Assembly (NCBI GenBank): GCA_029960905.1
Contig: JASBVU010000016.1
Span: 1 to 12,648, forward strand
Source of the DNA: Thermoanaerobacterium sp.
Lineage (GTDB): Bacteria; Bacillota; Thermoanaerobacteria; Thermoanaerobacterales; Thermoanaerobacteraceae
Length of the DNA stretch: 12,648 nt
Reading direction: 5' to 3'
In this document: in pieces, positions 4,659-12,648 of the stretch
Layout: the number at the start of each line of letters is the position of its first letter
Numbering within the stretch: the stretch's first letter is position 1
The notes under the pieces: generated by a model
Database searches by the model: none
Told to the model about the DNA's origin: nothing
What the model saw: only the letters and a program-made list of their open reading frames with translations
Program-made: the position numbers and the translations under genes

Positions 4659-7343
4659 ATGTTAGGAGTTTTAGAAAAGATATTTGGCAGTTACAGCGAG
4701 AGGGAAGTAAAGAGAATTGAACCTATAGCAGATGAGGTTTTGTCATATGAAGAAGAGATGTCAAAGCTTTCAGATGATGAGTTAAGAGGTAAGACTCAGG
4801 AATTTAAAGATAGACTGAAAAATGGAGAAACCCTTGACGATATATTGCCAGAAGCTTTTGCAGTCGTTAGAGAGGCTGCATGGCGTACACTTAAAATGAA
4901 GCATTTCAGGGTTCAGATTATAGGCGGCATTGTCCTTCACCAAGGCAGAATAGCTGAGATGAAGACTGGTGAAGGAAAGACGCTTGTTGCGACACTACCT
5001 GCCTATTTGAATGCTTTGGAAGGGAAAGGGGTTCACATCGTCACAGTCAACGACTACCTTGCTAAGAGGGACCGTGACTGGATGGGAAAAATATACGAAT
5101 TTCTGGGTTTAAGTGTTGGTGTGATCCTTCATGACATGGACTCTGATGAGAGAAAAAAGGCTTATGCTGCAGATATAACGTATGGCACAAACAATGAATT
5201 TGGCTTTGACTACTTAAGAGACAACATGGTGATATATAAAGAGGAAATGGTGCAAAGGCATCTAAATTATGCAATTGTGGACGAAGTTGACAGCATATTG
5301 ATAGATGAGGCCAGAACACCACTTATTATTTCTGGTGTCGGTGAAAAATCCACAGATCTATATAAAAGAGCTGATGCTTTTGTAAGAACTTTAAAAAATG
5401 AAGAAGATTATACGATTGATGAAAAAGCGAGAGCAGTAAGTTTGACTGAAAAAGGTGTTGAAAAAGCTGAGAAGTTTTTTAATTTGACCAATTTGGCAGA
5501 CCTTGAAAATATAGAGATTTCCCACAACATAAATCAGGCTTTAAAAGCACATGCCATAATGAAGAGAGATAAGGACTACGTCGTAAAAGACGGTGAAGTC
5601 ATAATAGTAGATGAGTTTACTGGAAGGCTTATGTTTGGCAGAAGGTACAGCGAAGGTCTGCATCAGGCAATAGAAGCCAAAGAAGGCGTAAAAGTCGAGA
5701 GAGAAAGCAAGACTCTTGCTACTATCACTTTTCAGAATTACTTCAGGATGTACGACAAGCTGGCAGGTATGACAGGTACTGCGCTTACCGAAGAGCAGGA
5801 GTTTAGAGCTATATATGGTCTTGATGTTGTTGTTATACCTACGAATAAAGAGATGATAAGGATAGATCATCCTGATGTCATATACAAGACGGAAGAAGCA
5901 AAATTTAAGGCTGTCGTTGAGGATATAGTTGAGCACCATAAAAAGGGACAGCCTGTACTTGTTGGTACTATTACCATTGAAAAGTCTGAGAAATTAAGCA
6001 ATATGCTTAAAAAACTTGGCATAAAGCATCAAGTGTTAAATGCGAAATACCATGAAAAAGAAGCAGAGATAATAGCACAAGCAGGACGAAAAGGCGCTGT
6101 TACAATAGCTACAAATATGGCTGGACGTGGTACTGATATTATTTTAGGCGGTAATCCTGAATTTTTGGCGAAGAAAAAGATGATTGAAGAGGGCTATTCT
6201 CCGGATGTAATAAATGAAGCATCTGGATACGGGCCATTACACAGCGAAGAGCTTATAAAAGCTAGAGAGAGGTATAGACAGCTAATAGATGAGATAAGAC
6301 AGGAAACGGAAAAAGAGCATGAAGAGGTTGTTAAGCTGGGCGGACTATATATAATCGGCACGGAAAGGCATGAGTCCAGAAGAATAGACAATCAGCTAAG
6401 AGGACGGTCTGGTCGTCAAGGTGATCCCGGAGAGTCTCGATTCTACATTTCTCTTGAAGATGACCTTATGAGGCTTTTTGGTTCTGAGAGAATAAAAAAC
6501 ATGATGAATACTTTGGGGATAGAAGATGATCAGCCTATCGAGCATAAGATATTGACAAAACAGATAGAACAAGCACAGAAGAAAGTGGAAGGCATAAACT
6601 TTGATGTCAGGAAAAATGTCCTTGAGTACGATGATGTAATGAATAAGCAGAGGGAAATAATATACAAAGAGAGAAGAAAAGTATTAGAAGGTGAAGACTT
6701 AAGGCAGTACATCCTTGACATGGTAAAAGACATCATAAGAAGAAACGTTGAAATCTACACTGCAGGCAGCAAATACCCTGAAGAGTGGGATATAGAGGGC
6801 CTATTGAATCATCTTTACGATCTATTTTTGGAAAAAGATAGCGTAGTAATAGATGTGGACTTTGGTAGGCTTGATAAGGAAATGCTTACAGATATAATAT
6901 ATGAAGAAGCTGTAAGGCAGTATGAGAAAAAAGAGCAACAGATAGGTCCACAGATGAGAGAGATAGAGAGGATAGTTCTCTTAAAAGTTGTGGATACAAG
7001 GTGGATGGATCACATCGACGAGATGGATCAGCTTCGTCAAGGCATAGGACTGAGAGCTTATGGACAAGTGGATCCTGTCATAGAGTACAAGAAAATAGGG
7101 TATGAGATGTTTGAGGATCTTGTAAACTCTATACAGGAGGATACGGTGAAGTTCCTGTACCACATAGAGATAAGAAATGACAATATGCCCCATAGAGAAC
7201 AGGTAGCGAAGCCTATTGCTACAAATCAGGTTGGTGACGAACCGAAAAAGCCTGTAGTCAAGAAAAAGAAAGTTGGAAGGAATGATCCATGTCCATGTGG
7301 CAGTGGGAAGAAGTACAAGAAATGCTGTGGAGCAAATCAATAA
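4659..7343 (+). CDS. secA: SecA, preprotein translocase ATPase
   Basis: Motor ATPase that drives unfolded preproteins through the SecYEG channel; cytosolic and membrane-associated. It has 894 residues. NBD1 carries Walker A MKTGEGKT (101-108) and Walker B with the D-E-V-D box (208-211). NBD2 includes [16 protein letters not shown] and [11 protein letters not shown]. The helical wing and scaffold region contains [21 protein letters not shown]. The extreme C-terminus is a SEC-C zinc motif, C878-x-C880-x8-C889-C890, after a basic linker. It is about 50 residues longer than Bacillus SecA because of a charged insertion at about 497-560 in NBD2, which I recall from other clostridial SecA proteins. 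The ATG gives the usual M-L-G start but has only a weak ribosome binding site (GAG at 4653-4655), unlike neighbours, and no clear promoter lies in the 158 bases before it. prfB follows 23 bases downstream. Confidence 0.98.
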   Translation: MLGVLEKIFGSYSEREVKRIEPIADEVLSYEEEMSKLSDDELRGKTQEFKDRLKNGETLDDILPEAFAVVREAAWRTLKMKHFRVQIIGGIVLHQGRIAEMKTGEGKTLVATLPAYLNALEGKGVHIVTVNDYLAKRDRDWMGKIYEFLGLSVGVILHDMDSDERKKAYAADITYGTNNEFGFDYLRDNMVIYKEEMVQRHLNYAIVDEVDSILIDEARTPLIISGVGEKSTDLYKRADAFVRTLKNEEDYTIDEKARAVSLTEKGVEKAEKFFNLTNLADLENIEISHNINQALKAHAIMKRDKDYVVKDGEVIIVDEFTGRLMFGRRYSEGLHQAIEAKEGVKVERESKTLATITFQNYFRMYDKLAGMTGTALTEEQEFRAIYGLDVVVIPTNKEMIRIDHPDVIYKTEEAKFKAVVEDIVEHHKKGQPVLVGTITIEKSEKLSNMLKKLGIKHQVLNAKYHEKEAEIIAQAGRKGAVTIATNMAGRGTDIILGGNPEFLAKKKMIEEGYSPDVINEASGYGPLHSEELIKARERYRQLIDEIRQETEKEHEEVVKLGGLYIIGTERHESRRIDNQLRGRSGRQGDPGESRFYISLEDDLMRLFGSERIKNMMNTLGIEDDQPIEHKILTKQIEQAQKKVEGINFDVRKNVLEYDDVMNKQREIIYKERRKVLEGEDLRQYILDMVKDIIRRNVEIYTAGSKYPEEWDIEGLLNHLYDLFLEKDSVVIDVDFGRLDKEMLTDIIYEEAVRQYEKKEQQIGPQMREIERIVLLKVVDTRWMDHIDEMDQLRQGIGLRAYGQVDPVIEYKKIGYEMFEDLVNSIQEDTVKFLYHIEIRNDNMPHREQVAKPIATNQVGDEPKKPVVKKKKVGRNDPCPCGSGKKYKKCCGANQ

Positions 7344-7366
7344 AGATTTTTGAAGGAGATGATTGA

Positions 7367-8465
7367 GTGTTAGCAGATTACAAGACAGAAGTTTTGAATA
7401 TGATAGATACTATAAAAGAAATGGGGGCTTCTCTTTGACATCGAAGGATTGAAAAGGGAAGTAGCAGAGATTGACAAAAAGATGTCGGAGCCTGATTTTT
7501 GGAGTGATTTAGAGAAGTCTCAAGAGCTTTCGAAAAAGCAGAAAGATTTGAAAGAAATTATTTCAGAATATGAAGCGTTGGAAAAACAGTGGGAAGATCT
7601 AAATGCGCTTATTGAACTGGGATTGGAGGAAGGGGATGAATCCCTTTCACAGGAAGTCCATGAGGAGTACAAAGCACTTTCCAAAAAGATAAGTGACATG
7701 AAGATAAAGACGCTGTTAAGCGGACCTTACGATAAAAACAATGCTATCCTTTCTATACACGCAGGTGCAGGTGGTACAGAAGCGCAAGATTGGACTGAAA
7801 TGCTTTTGCGCATGTATATGAGGTGGGCATCATCGAAGAATTACGATATTGAGACGGTAGATTACTTGCCGGGTGATGACGCTGGTGTAAAAAGCGTGAC
7901 TATTATGGTAAAAGGTCCTTTTGCGTATGGATATCTTAAAAGCGAAGCAGGTGTTCATAGGTTAGTCAGGATTTCCCCGTTTGATGCTGCTGGAAGGAGA
8001 CACACTTCATTTGCGCTTGTTGAAGTATTGCCGGAGATAGACGATGACATTAAAGTCGATATAAGGCCTGAGGATTTAAAGATAGACACGTACAGGTCAT
8101 CTGGTGCAGGTGGACAGCACGTCAACAAGACAGAATCAGCCATTAGGATAACTCATCTACCAACAGGTATTATCGTACAATGTCAGACGGAAAGATCACA
8201 AATGCAAAACAGAGAGACTGCAATGAAGATGCTTAAGGCAAAATTGATGGATTTAATGATAAAAGAGCAGAAGGAAAAGATAGAAGACTTAAAAGGCGAG
8301 CACAAAGAAGCAGGTTGGGGAAATCAGATAAGGTCGTACGTATTTCAACCTTACACGCTGGTAAAAGACCATAGGACGAATTTTGAGGTTGGCAATGTAA
8401 ATGCTGTTATGGATGGTGAGATAGACGACTTTATCAACGCATATTTAAAGCAGAAAGTGTCATAA
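7367..8465 (+). CDS. prfB: Peptide chain release factor 2 (RF2), with programmed +1 frameshift
   Basis: RF2 ends translation at UGA and UAA. The product is assembled from two frames: 23 codons from GTG at 7367 to CTT (7433-7435), an in-frame TGA at 7436-7438, then +1 reading from GAC at 7437 to the TAA at 8463-8465, giving about 365 residues, the normal RF2 length. The GTG has GAAGGAGA (7352-7359) with a 7-base spacer. In the full protein the stop-recognition tripeptide S-P-F is at 203-205 (VRISPFDAAGRR) and the catalytic GGQ at 248-250 (SGAGGQHVNKTES). Without the frameshift the reading frame would seem to begin at 7449 and lack the N-terminus. It lies 23 bases after secA and is followed by a hairpin, so secA-prfB form one transcription unit. 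Confidence 0.96.
7423..7439 (+). promoter_or_regulatory. RF2 autoregulatory +1 frameshift site
   Basis: GGGGG (7423-7427) acts as the internal Shine-Dalgarno-like stimulator, five bases before the slippery CTT (7433-7435). The TGA stop (7436-7438) follows and C at 7439 completes the classic CTTTGAC. Low RF2 favours slippage and so RF2 synthesis. The five-base spacing is longer than the three bases in the E. coli site. Confidence 0.93.
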
Positions 8466-8495
8466 AGGGATATCGGAAGGATATCCCTTATTTTA
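8465..8495 (+). terminator. Hairpin after prfB, probable weak terminator
   Basis: AAGGGATATC (8465-8474) pairs perfectly with GATATCCCTT (8480-8489) around GGAAG, followed by ATTTTAAA. The stem is strong but the T-run is short, so read-through into tex is possible. Confidence 0.65.
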
Positions 8496-8538
8496 AACTC
8501 AATTAAAGGCTGCAGCCGTAGAATGAAGGGAAGGTTTT

Positions 8539-10677
8539 ATGGATAAGATTGCATTAGCACTTAAGCAGGAATTTGAATTGAAAGATTTTCAGGTATTGAA
8601 TACTATTAAGCTTATCGATGATGGAAACACCATACCATTTATCGCAAGGTACAGGAAAGAAGCAACGGGAAGCTTATCAGATGAAGTTCTGAGAAATTTT
8701 TACGACAGGCTTTTGTACCTAAGGAATTTAGAGGAGAAAAAATCTGATACAATTCGCTTGATTGATGAGCAAGGGAAGCTTACGGATGAGATAAAGGAGA
8801 AGATAGAAAACAGCAAGACATTGCAGGAAATAGATGATATTTACAGGCCTTTTAGACCAAAAAGAAGGACAAGAGCGACTATAGCAAAAGAAAAAGGGCT
8901 TGAAGAGCTATCAAAGTTAATATCTGAAGGCAATATCAAAGAAGGAAATCCAGATGACTACGCTGTAAAGTTTTTAAATGACAATGTATCAACTTTAGAA
9001 GAAGCTTATCAAGGTGCAATGGACATAGTAGCGGAGGACATATCTGATGATGCAGATACGAGGAAGTACATAAGAGATAGTATTTGGGAAAGTGGTAGTA
9101 TTTCTACAGAAAAGATTAAAGATGAAAAATCTCCTTATGAGATGTACTACAGCTACAAAGAGTCAATTAAAAAGATACCTCCTCATAGAATTTTAGCTAT
9201 CAACAGAGCTGAAAGAGAAGGGTATATTTCTGTCAAAATTGACGTAGACGATGAAAAGATAGTAAATAGATTGATTACAGAAAATGTAAATCATGAATCG
9301 ATTTTTAAAGAGTATCATGTAAGTGCAATAGTTGATTCATACAAAAGGCTTATTAGGCCATCTATAGAGAGGGAAATAAGAAATAAACTCACTGAATTTG
9401 CTGAAGATAAGGCTATAAAAGTGTTTAAGATGAACTTAAAAAGTCTTCTCCTTGAGCCGCCTGTTAAAGGATATGTTGTGATGGGCTTTGATCCAGCGTA
9501 CAGGACAGGATGCAAGATTGCCGTTGTAGACGAAACAGGTAAACTTTTAGACACTGCTACCGTTTATCCTACGCCGCCTCAAAACGATATAGATGGGGCA
9601 AAAGCGGTTTTAAAAGACTTGATAGAGAAATACAATGTTGGGCTTATTTCCTTAGGAAATGGGACTGCGTCGAGAGAAAGCGAACTTTTTATAGCAGATT
9701 TAATCAAAGAGATGGACAGAGATTTGAAGTACGTCATAGTAAATGAAGCCGGTGCTTCAGTGTACTCAGCGTCAGAAATAGGTACAGAGGAGTTTCCTGA
9801 CATAAATGTAAGTTTAAGAGGCGCTATATCTATGGCGCGAAGGCTTCAGGATCCGCTGGCTGAGCTTGTCAAGATTGATCCAAAGTCTATAGGTGTGGGG
9901 CAGTACCAGCACGATGTAAACCAGAAGATGCTGGGTGAAGCTTTAAATGGTGTTGTTGAAGACTGCGTAAATAGCGTAGGAGTTGACTTAAATACGGCAT
10001 CTGTATCGCTTTTAAAGTACGTAGCAGGTATAAATGCATCTATAGCAAAAAACATAGTTGAGTACCGAAATACGGTTGGCAAGTTTAGAAACAGAAATGA
10101 GCTGAAAAAAGTCAAGAGGTTAGGTGAAGGGACTTTTACGCAGTGTGCAGGCTTTTTAAGGATATTAGACGGAGACAATATATTCGATTCTACAGGTGTA
10201 CATCCTGAACGGTATGAGATATTGGAGAAGCTTCTTAAAAAATTTGGTTATGAGAAGGATAAATTGGATACAAAAAGCCTTAAAGAGTTTGCCAATAAAT
10301 TAGAGGAGTATGGCTTTGAAAAGCTATCACAGGAATACGACATAGGTGTTCCTACACTTAATGACATTGTAAGGGAACTAAAAAAGCCTGGCAGAGATCC
10401 TCGAGAAGACCTTCCGAAGCCAATTCTAAGGTCAGACGTAATGACCATTGATGAGCTTAAAGTTGGAATGGAATTGATGGGGACTGTGAGAAATGTCGTT
10501 GACTTTGGATGTTTTGTAGACATAGGTGTTCATACTGATGGACTTGTTCATATATCCGAGATGTCTCAAAAGTACGTAAATCATCCTTTGGATGTGGTGT
10601 CTGTAGGCGATATAGTGAAGGTAAGAGTAATTGATGTTGATGTAGAAAGAAATAGAATATCTCTTTCAATGAAATAA
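8539..10677 (+). CDS. tex: Tex family RNA-binding transcription accessory protein
   Basis: Tex is a conserved cytoplasmic nucleic-acid-binding protein related to the core of eukaryotic Spt6; in bacteria it influences transcription and toxin expression, and its precise role is unsettled. It has 712 residues, close to the usual length. In order: an N-terminal helical Tex domain (about 5-180, including TIPFIARYRKEATGSLSDE at 31-49); a YqgF/RNase H-like domain starting with GFDPAYRTGCK (316-326); a helix-hairpin-helix pair (about 485-545, N-T-A-S then V-G-K-F-R-N-R); and a C-terminal S1 RNA-binding domain (about 640-710, VDFGCFVDIG...DGLVHISEMS). The ATG follows AAGGGAAGG (8526-8534) with a short 4-base gap. 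The GC-rich palindrome GGCTGCAGCC at 8508-8517 lies in its leader. prpE follows after 34 bases. Confidence 0.96.
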   Translation: MDKIALALKQEFELKDFQVLNTIKLIDDGNTIPFIARYRKEATGSLSDEVLRNFYDRLLYLRNLEEKKSDTIRLIDEQGKLTDEIKEKIENSKTLQEIDDIYRPFRPKRRTRATIAKEKGLEELSKLISEGNIKEGNPDDYAVKFLNDNVSTLEEAYQGAMDIVAEDISDDADTRKYIRDSIWESGSISTEKIKDEKSPYEMYYSYKESIKKIPPHRILAINRAEREGYISVKIDVDDEKIVNRLITENVNHESIFKEYHVSAIVDSYKRLIRPSIEREIRNKLTEFAEDKAIKVFKMNLKSLLLEPPVKGYVVMGFDPAYRTGCKIAVVDETGKLLDTATVYPTPPQNDIDGAKAVLKDLIEKYNVGLISLGNGTASRESELFIADLIKEMDRDLKYVIVNEAGASVYSASEIGTEEFPDINVSLRGAISMARRLQDPLAELVKIDPKSIGVGQYQHDVNQKMLGEALNGVVEDCVNSVGVDLNTASVSLLKYVAGINASIAKNIVEYRNTVGKFRNRNELKKVKRLGEGTFTQCAGFLRILDGDNIFDSTGVHPERYEILEKLLKKFGYEKDKLDTKSLKEFANKLEEYGFEKLSQEYDIGVPTLNDIVRELKKPGRDPREDLPKPILRSDVMTIDELKVGMELMGTVRNVVDFGCFVDIGVHTDGLVHISEMSQKYVNHPLDVVSVGDIVKVRVIDVDVERNRISLSMK

Positions 10678-10711
10678 TATATGTATGATATGAATAAATG
10701 GAGGTTTTATA

Positions 10712-11449
10712 TTGACAGCTTATGACGTTATCGGCGATGTTCACGGCTGCTATAAAGAGCTTACAGAATTAATAGATTTACTGGGTTATACATTAAAAGA
10801 TGGCGTATATTTTCATAATGATGGCAGAAAGCTTGTATTTTTAGGTGATATTACAGATAGAGGACCTAATTCTGTAGATGTCATTGAGCTTGTGTACAGG
10901 AATGTTAAGGCCGGCAAAGCACTTTACACGCCTGGTAACCACTGCAACAAGCTTTACTGCTATCTTTTGGGACACAATGTGAAAATCATACATGGATTGG
11001 AGACAACTGTAGACGAGCTAAATGCCTTGAGTGAGAAGCAAAAGAGAATTGTTGCTTCGCATTTTAAAGAGCTTTATGAAATGGCTCCAATGTACCTTGT
11101 TTTAGATGGTGGCAAGCTTGTTGTGGCACATGCAGGCATTCCCGAAAGATACATCGGATTTTATGGGAAGTGTGTAAGGCGGTTTGTCTTGTACGGAGAC
11201 ATAACAGGTGAAAAAAACCCAGATGGCACACCGGTAAGACTTGACTGGGCAAAAGACTATAAAGGCAAACCGTTTGTCGTGTACGGTCATACGCCTGTGA
11301 AGGAACCAAGATTTTTGAATAATACGGTTAACATAGATACAGGGTGTGTATTTGGAGGGAGGCTTTCTGCTTTAAGGTATCCTGAAATGAAGGTTTATAG
11401 CGTAAAATCTTCGATGCCTTACGATGAAAGCAGATTTAGAGTCATTTAG
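10712..11449 (+). CDS. prpE: PrpE-like bis(5'-nucleosyl)-tetraphosphatase / metallophosphatase
   Basis: Calcineurin-type metallophosphoesterase of 245 residues. Bacillus PrpE hydrolyses Ap4A-type dinucleotides asymmetrically, was first reported as a protein phosphatase, and is linked there to spore germination. Metal-site motifs are visible: D9-x-H11 (GDVHGC), G-D-x-x-D-R-G-P (45-52), G-N-H (75-77), H140 (VVAHAG) and H193 (YGHTPV). Long stretches match remembered PrpE sequence, notably PGNHCNKLY, HGLETT, NIDTGCVFG and the ending PYDESRFR, so I prefer PrpE over a generic Ser/Thr phosphatase or ApaH. The start is TTG at 10712 with GGAGG at 10700-10704. It sits between tex (34 bases upstream) and a DedA-like gene (11 bases downstream) in an apparent operon. 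Confidence 0.9.
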   Translation: MTAYDVIGDVHGCYKELTELIDLLGYTLKDGVYFHNDGRKLVFLGDITDRGPNSVDVIELVYRNVKAGKALYTPGNHCNKLYCYLLGHNVKIIHGLETTVDELNALSEKQKRIVASHFKELYEMAPMYLVLDGGKLVVAHAGIPERYIGFYGKCVRRFVLYGDITGEKNPDGTPVRLDWAKDYKGKPFVVYGHTPVKEPRFLNNTVNIDTGCVFGGRLSALRYPEMKVYSVKSSMPYDESRFRVI

Positions 11450-11460
11450 GAGGAAAATAG

Positions 11461-12138
11461 ATGAGGAGAAATAAAAATAAGCTTTTCATAAATGGCTTAT
11501 TAATAGCGGCTTTTGCATTTTTGTTTTTTTGGGTATTGTTTCGGTATGGTGATTACCTTACATATCTTTTAAAAGACCCTGCCAAATTTGAGAAATGGAT
11601 TTTGGGTTTTGGTGCAAAAGGCGTATTGGTGTTTATACTGATACAAGTGCTGCAGGTTGTAATATTTATAATACCTGGTGAAGTCGTCCAGATAGCTGGT
11701 GGATACCTTTATGGCGCTGTTTTAGGTTCTCTTTACTCTTTGATTGGCATAACTATTGGCTCCGTCTTGTGTTTTGCCATAGCAAGGCTTTTGGGGTATG
11801 AGTTTGTGAGAGGAATGCTTTCAGAGGATAAGCTAAAAAAGTTTGATTATATTATAAACAACAAAAAAGGAGAATTGGGACTTTTCATTGTATTTTTGAT
11901 GCCTGGACTTCCAAAAGATGCTTTATCTTATGTGGCGGGATTAACACCAGTTAGGTTTATAAATTATTTTCTCATAACGGCTTTGGCAAGGCTTCCTGGA
12001 ATAATCATATCTTCATATATTGGCTCAAATATTGAGCATAAAAACTACATGGTTTCTGCTGTTGCTTCAGTGATAGCGGTTATTCTGTTTGTCATTGGGT
12101 TTTTAAACAAAGACAGAATAATCAAAAAAATAAATTAA
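11461..12138 (+). CDS. TVP38/TMEM64 (VTT/DedA-like) membrane protein
   Basis: Integral membrane protein of 225 residues. Hydrophobic segments lie near 8-27, 52-72, 76-108, 140-158, 165-187 and 198-215. Two family motifs stand out: IPGEVVQIAGGYLYG (71-85), the re-entrant glycine-rich segment with a conserved acidic residue, and PGLPKDALSYVAGLT (148-162). Members of this superfamily are implicated in lipid scrambling or transport and membrane homeostasis; the substrate of this one cannot be told from sequence. The ribosome binding site AGGAGG (11448-11453) overlaps the prpE stop codon, so the gene is tightly coupled to prpE and probably the last of the tex operon. No strong terminator follows. 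Confidence 0.9.
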   Translation: MRRNKNKLFINGLLIAAFAFLFFWVLFRYGDYLTYLLKDPAKFEKWILGFGAKGVLVFILIQVLQVVIFIIPGEVVQIAGGYLYGAVLGSLYSLIGITIGSVLCFAIARLLGYEFVRGMLSEDKLKKFDYIINNKKGELGLFIVFLMPGLPKDALSYVAGLTPVRFINYFLITALARLPGIIISSYIGSNIEHKNYMVSAVASVIAVILFVIGFLNKDRIIKKIN

Positions 12139-12140
12139 AC

Positions 12141-12168
12141 TTTACAGTGATGTTTACTGTAGTATAAT
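12141..12168 (+). promoter_or_regulatory. Promoter with overlapping dyad before the amidohydrolase gene
   Basis: TTTACA (12141-12146), a 16-base spacer and TATAAT (12163-12168) predict a start near 12175, 44 bases before the GTG. The dyad TACAGT (12143-12148) with ACTGTA (12156-12161) covers the -35 and spacer; TTTACAGT and TTTACTGT also read as near-direct repeats 12 bases apart. A repressor site is plausible; no regulator is assigned. Confidence 0.6.
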
Positions 12169-12218
12169 ATCTCTTAGATTCTTTTCATTTGAAAAAATTT
12201 TAGACGGGGGGTTTTACG

Positions 12219-12648
12219 GTGTATCTTTTAAAAGGCGGCAAAGTATTGACTATGGCAGGGAAAAACTATGAAAAGGCTGATGTACTTATAGGCGATGGAA
12301 AGATATTAGACGTAGGTGAGGAAATAATAGCGCCGCTTGATGCTGAAGTTATAGATGTATCTGGACTAACAGTGATGCCAGGCATGATAGATGCCCATTG
12401 CCATTTAGGCATGTGGGAAAATGCTGTAGGATTTGAAGGCGCCGATGGAAATGAGGAGACAGATCCTATTACACCGCAATTGCGGGCTATTGACGGCATA
12501 AATCCTATGGATAAGTATTTTCAAGAAGCGTACGAGGCAGGCGTGACTACGGCTGTTACAGGTCCTGGCAGTGCTAATGTCATCGGTGGTCAATTTGTAG
12601 CCATCAAGACTTATGGCAAAAGAATAGACGACATGATAGTAAAAGAAC
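12219..12648 (+). CDS. Metal-dependent amidohydrolase, 3' truncated by window end
   Basis: N-terminal 143 residues of an amidohydrolase-superfamily enzyme, which hydrolyses C-N bonds at a metal centre in a TIM barrel. The start is GTG at 12219, after an atypical G-run ribosome binding site (GGGGGG, 12206-12211) with a 7-base spacer. Residues 1-55 form the small beta-sandwich half common to the imidazolonepropionase/dihydroorotase-like group (YLLKGGKVLTM, then a V-L-I-G-D-G-K-I repeat). PGMIDAHCHLG (54-64) supplies the metal-binding H60-x-H62 after the first barrel strand. GVTTAVTGPGSANVIGGQF marks the next strand and loop. The gene has its own promoter and lies 80 bases after the DedA-like gene. 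The substrate cannot be told; the remaining metal ligands lie beyond the window. Confidence 0.88.
   Translation, partial: MYLLKGGKVLTMAGKNYEKADVLIGDGKILDVGEEIIAPLDAEVIDVSGLTVMPGMIDAHCHLGMWENAVGFEGADGNEETDPITPQLRAIDGINPMDKYFQEAYEAGVTTAVTGPGSANVIGGQFVAIKTYGKRIDDMIVKE

Noticed and set aside
8519..8524. TAGAAT as a -10 for tex
   Set aside because: No -35 at a suitable distance, and the start would fall inside the ribosome binding site.
1..12648. CRISPR array, tRNA or rRNA genes
   Set aside because: No regularly spaced repeats and no tRNA-like cloverleaf or rRNA sequence was seen on either strand by eye.

Overview
The window reads as chromosomal DNA of a low-GC, anaerobic, probably thermophilic Firmicute, most like Thermoanaerobacterium or Thermoanaerobacter. 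This rests on the AT-rich sequence, heavy use of AGA/AGG and ATA codons, strong AGGAGG-type ribosome binding sites, NiaR and PrpE proteins of the Bacillus/Clostridium type, and a clostridial-type SecA with an insertion in its second nucleotide-binding domain. The genus is inferred from recall of protein families; no search was run. All genes are on the + strand.

Layout. (1) 1-2331 holds a 5'-truncated membrane HD-GYP c-di-GMP phosphodiesterase, an overlapping DUF5317 membrane protein, the NAD-biosynthesis repressor NiaR and a bacteriohemerythrin. A rho-independent terminator closes the block. (2) 2332-4658 is an accessory island between the hemerythrin gene and secA. It has a good sigma-A promoter at 2459-2487, then an orphan TnpB element of IS200/IS605 (IS1341) type with matching end hairpins and an omega-RNA-like 3' region. 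Next comes the C-terminal remnant of a second, different TnpB with its own structured 3' RNA region, and a perfect 15-bp inverted repeat just before secA. (3) 4659-8465 holds secA and prfB, the latter with its programmed +1 frameshift. A hairpin that may be a terminator follows. (4) 8539-12138 is a likely operon: tex, prpE and a TVP38/TMEM64 (DedA-like) membrane protein. (5) From 12141 a new promoter with a dyad over its -35/spacer drives a metal-dependent amidohydrolase cut by the window end.

How it fits together. Most of the window is housekeeping or regulation: second-messenger turnover, cofactor regulation, protein export, translation termination, an RNA-binding transcription accessory factor and Ap4A-type hydrolysis. 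The accessory part is the TnpB island. The intact TnpB keeps the RuvC D-E-D triad but has no zinc-finger cysteines. Its 3' coding end runs into a four-hairpin RNA ending at the element's right end, so it looks like a complete RNA-guided nuclease unit without a TnpA transposase. The remnant downstream has the opposite make-up: zinc finger and last RuvC aspartate present, front missing. The island separates secA from the nearest convincing promoter and terminator boundary and leaves secA with a weak ribosome binding site.
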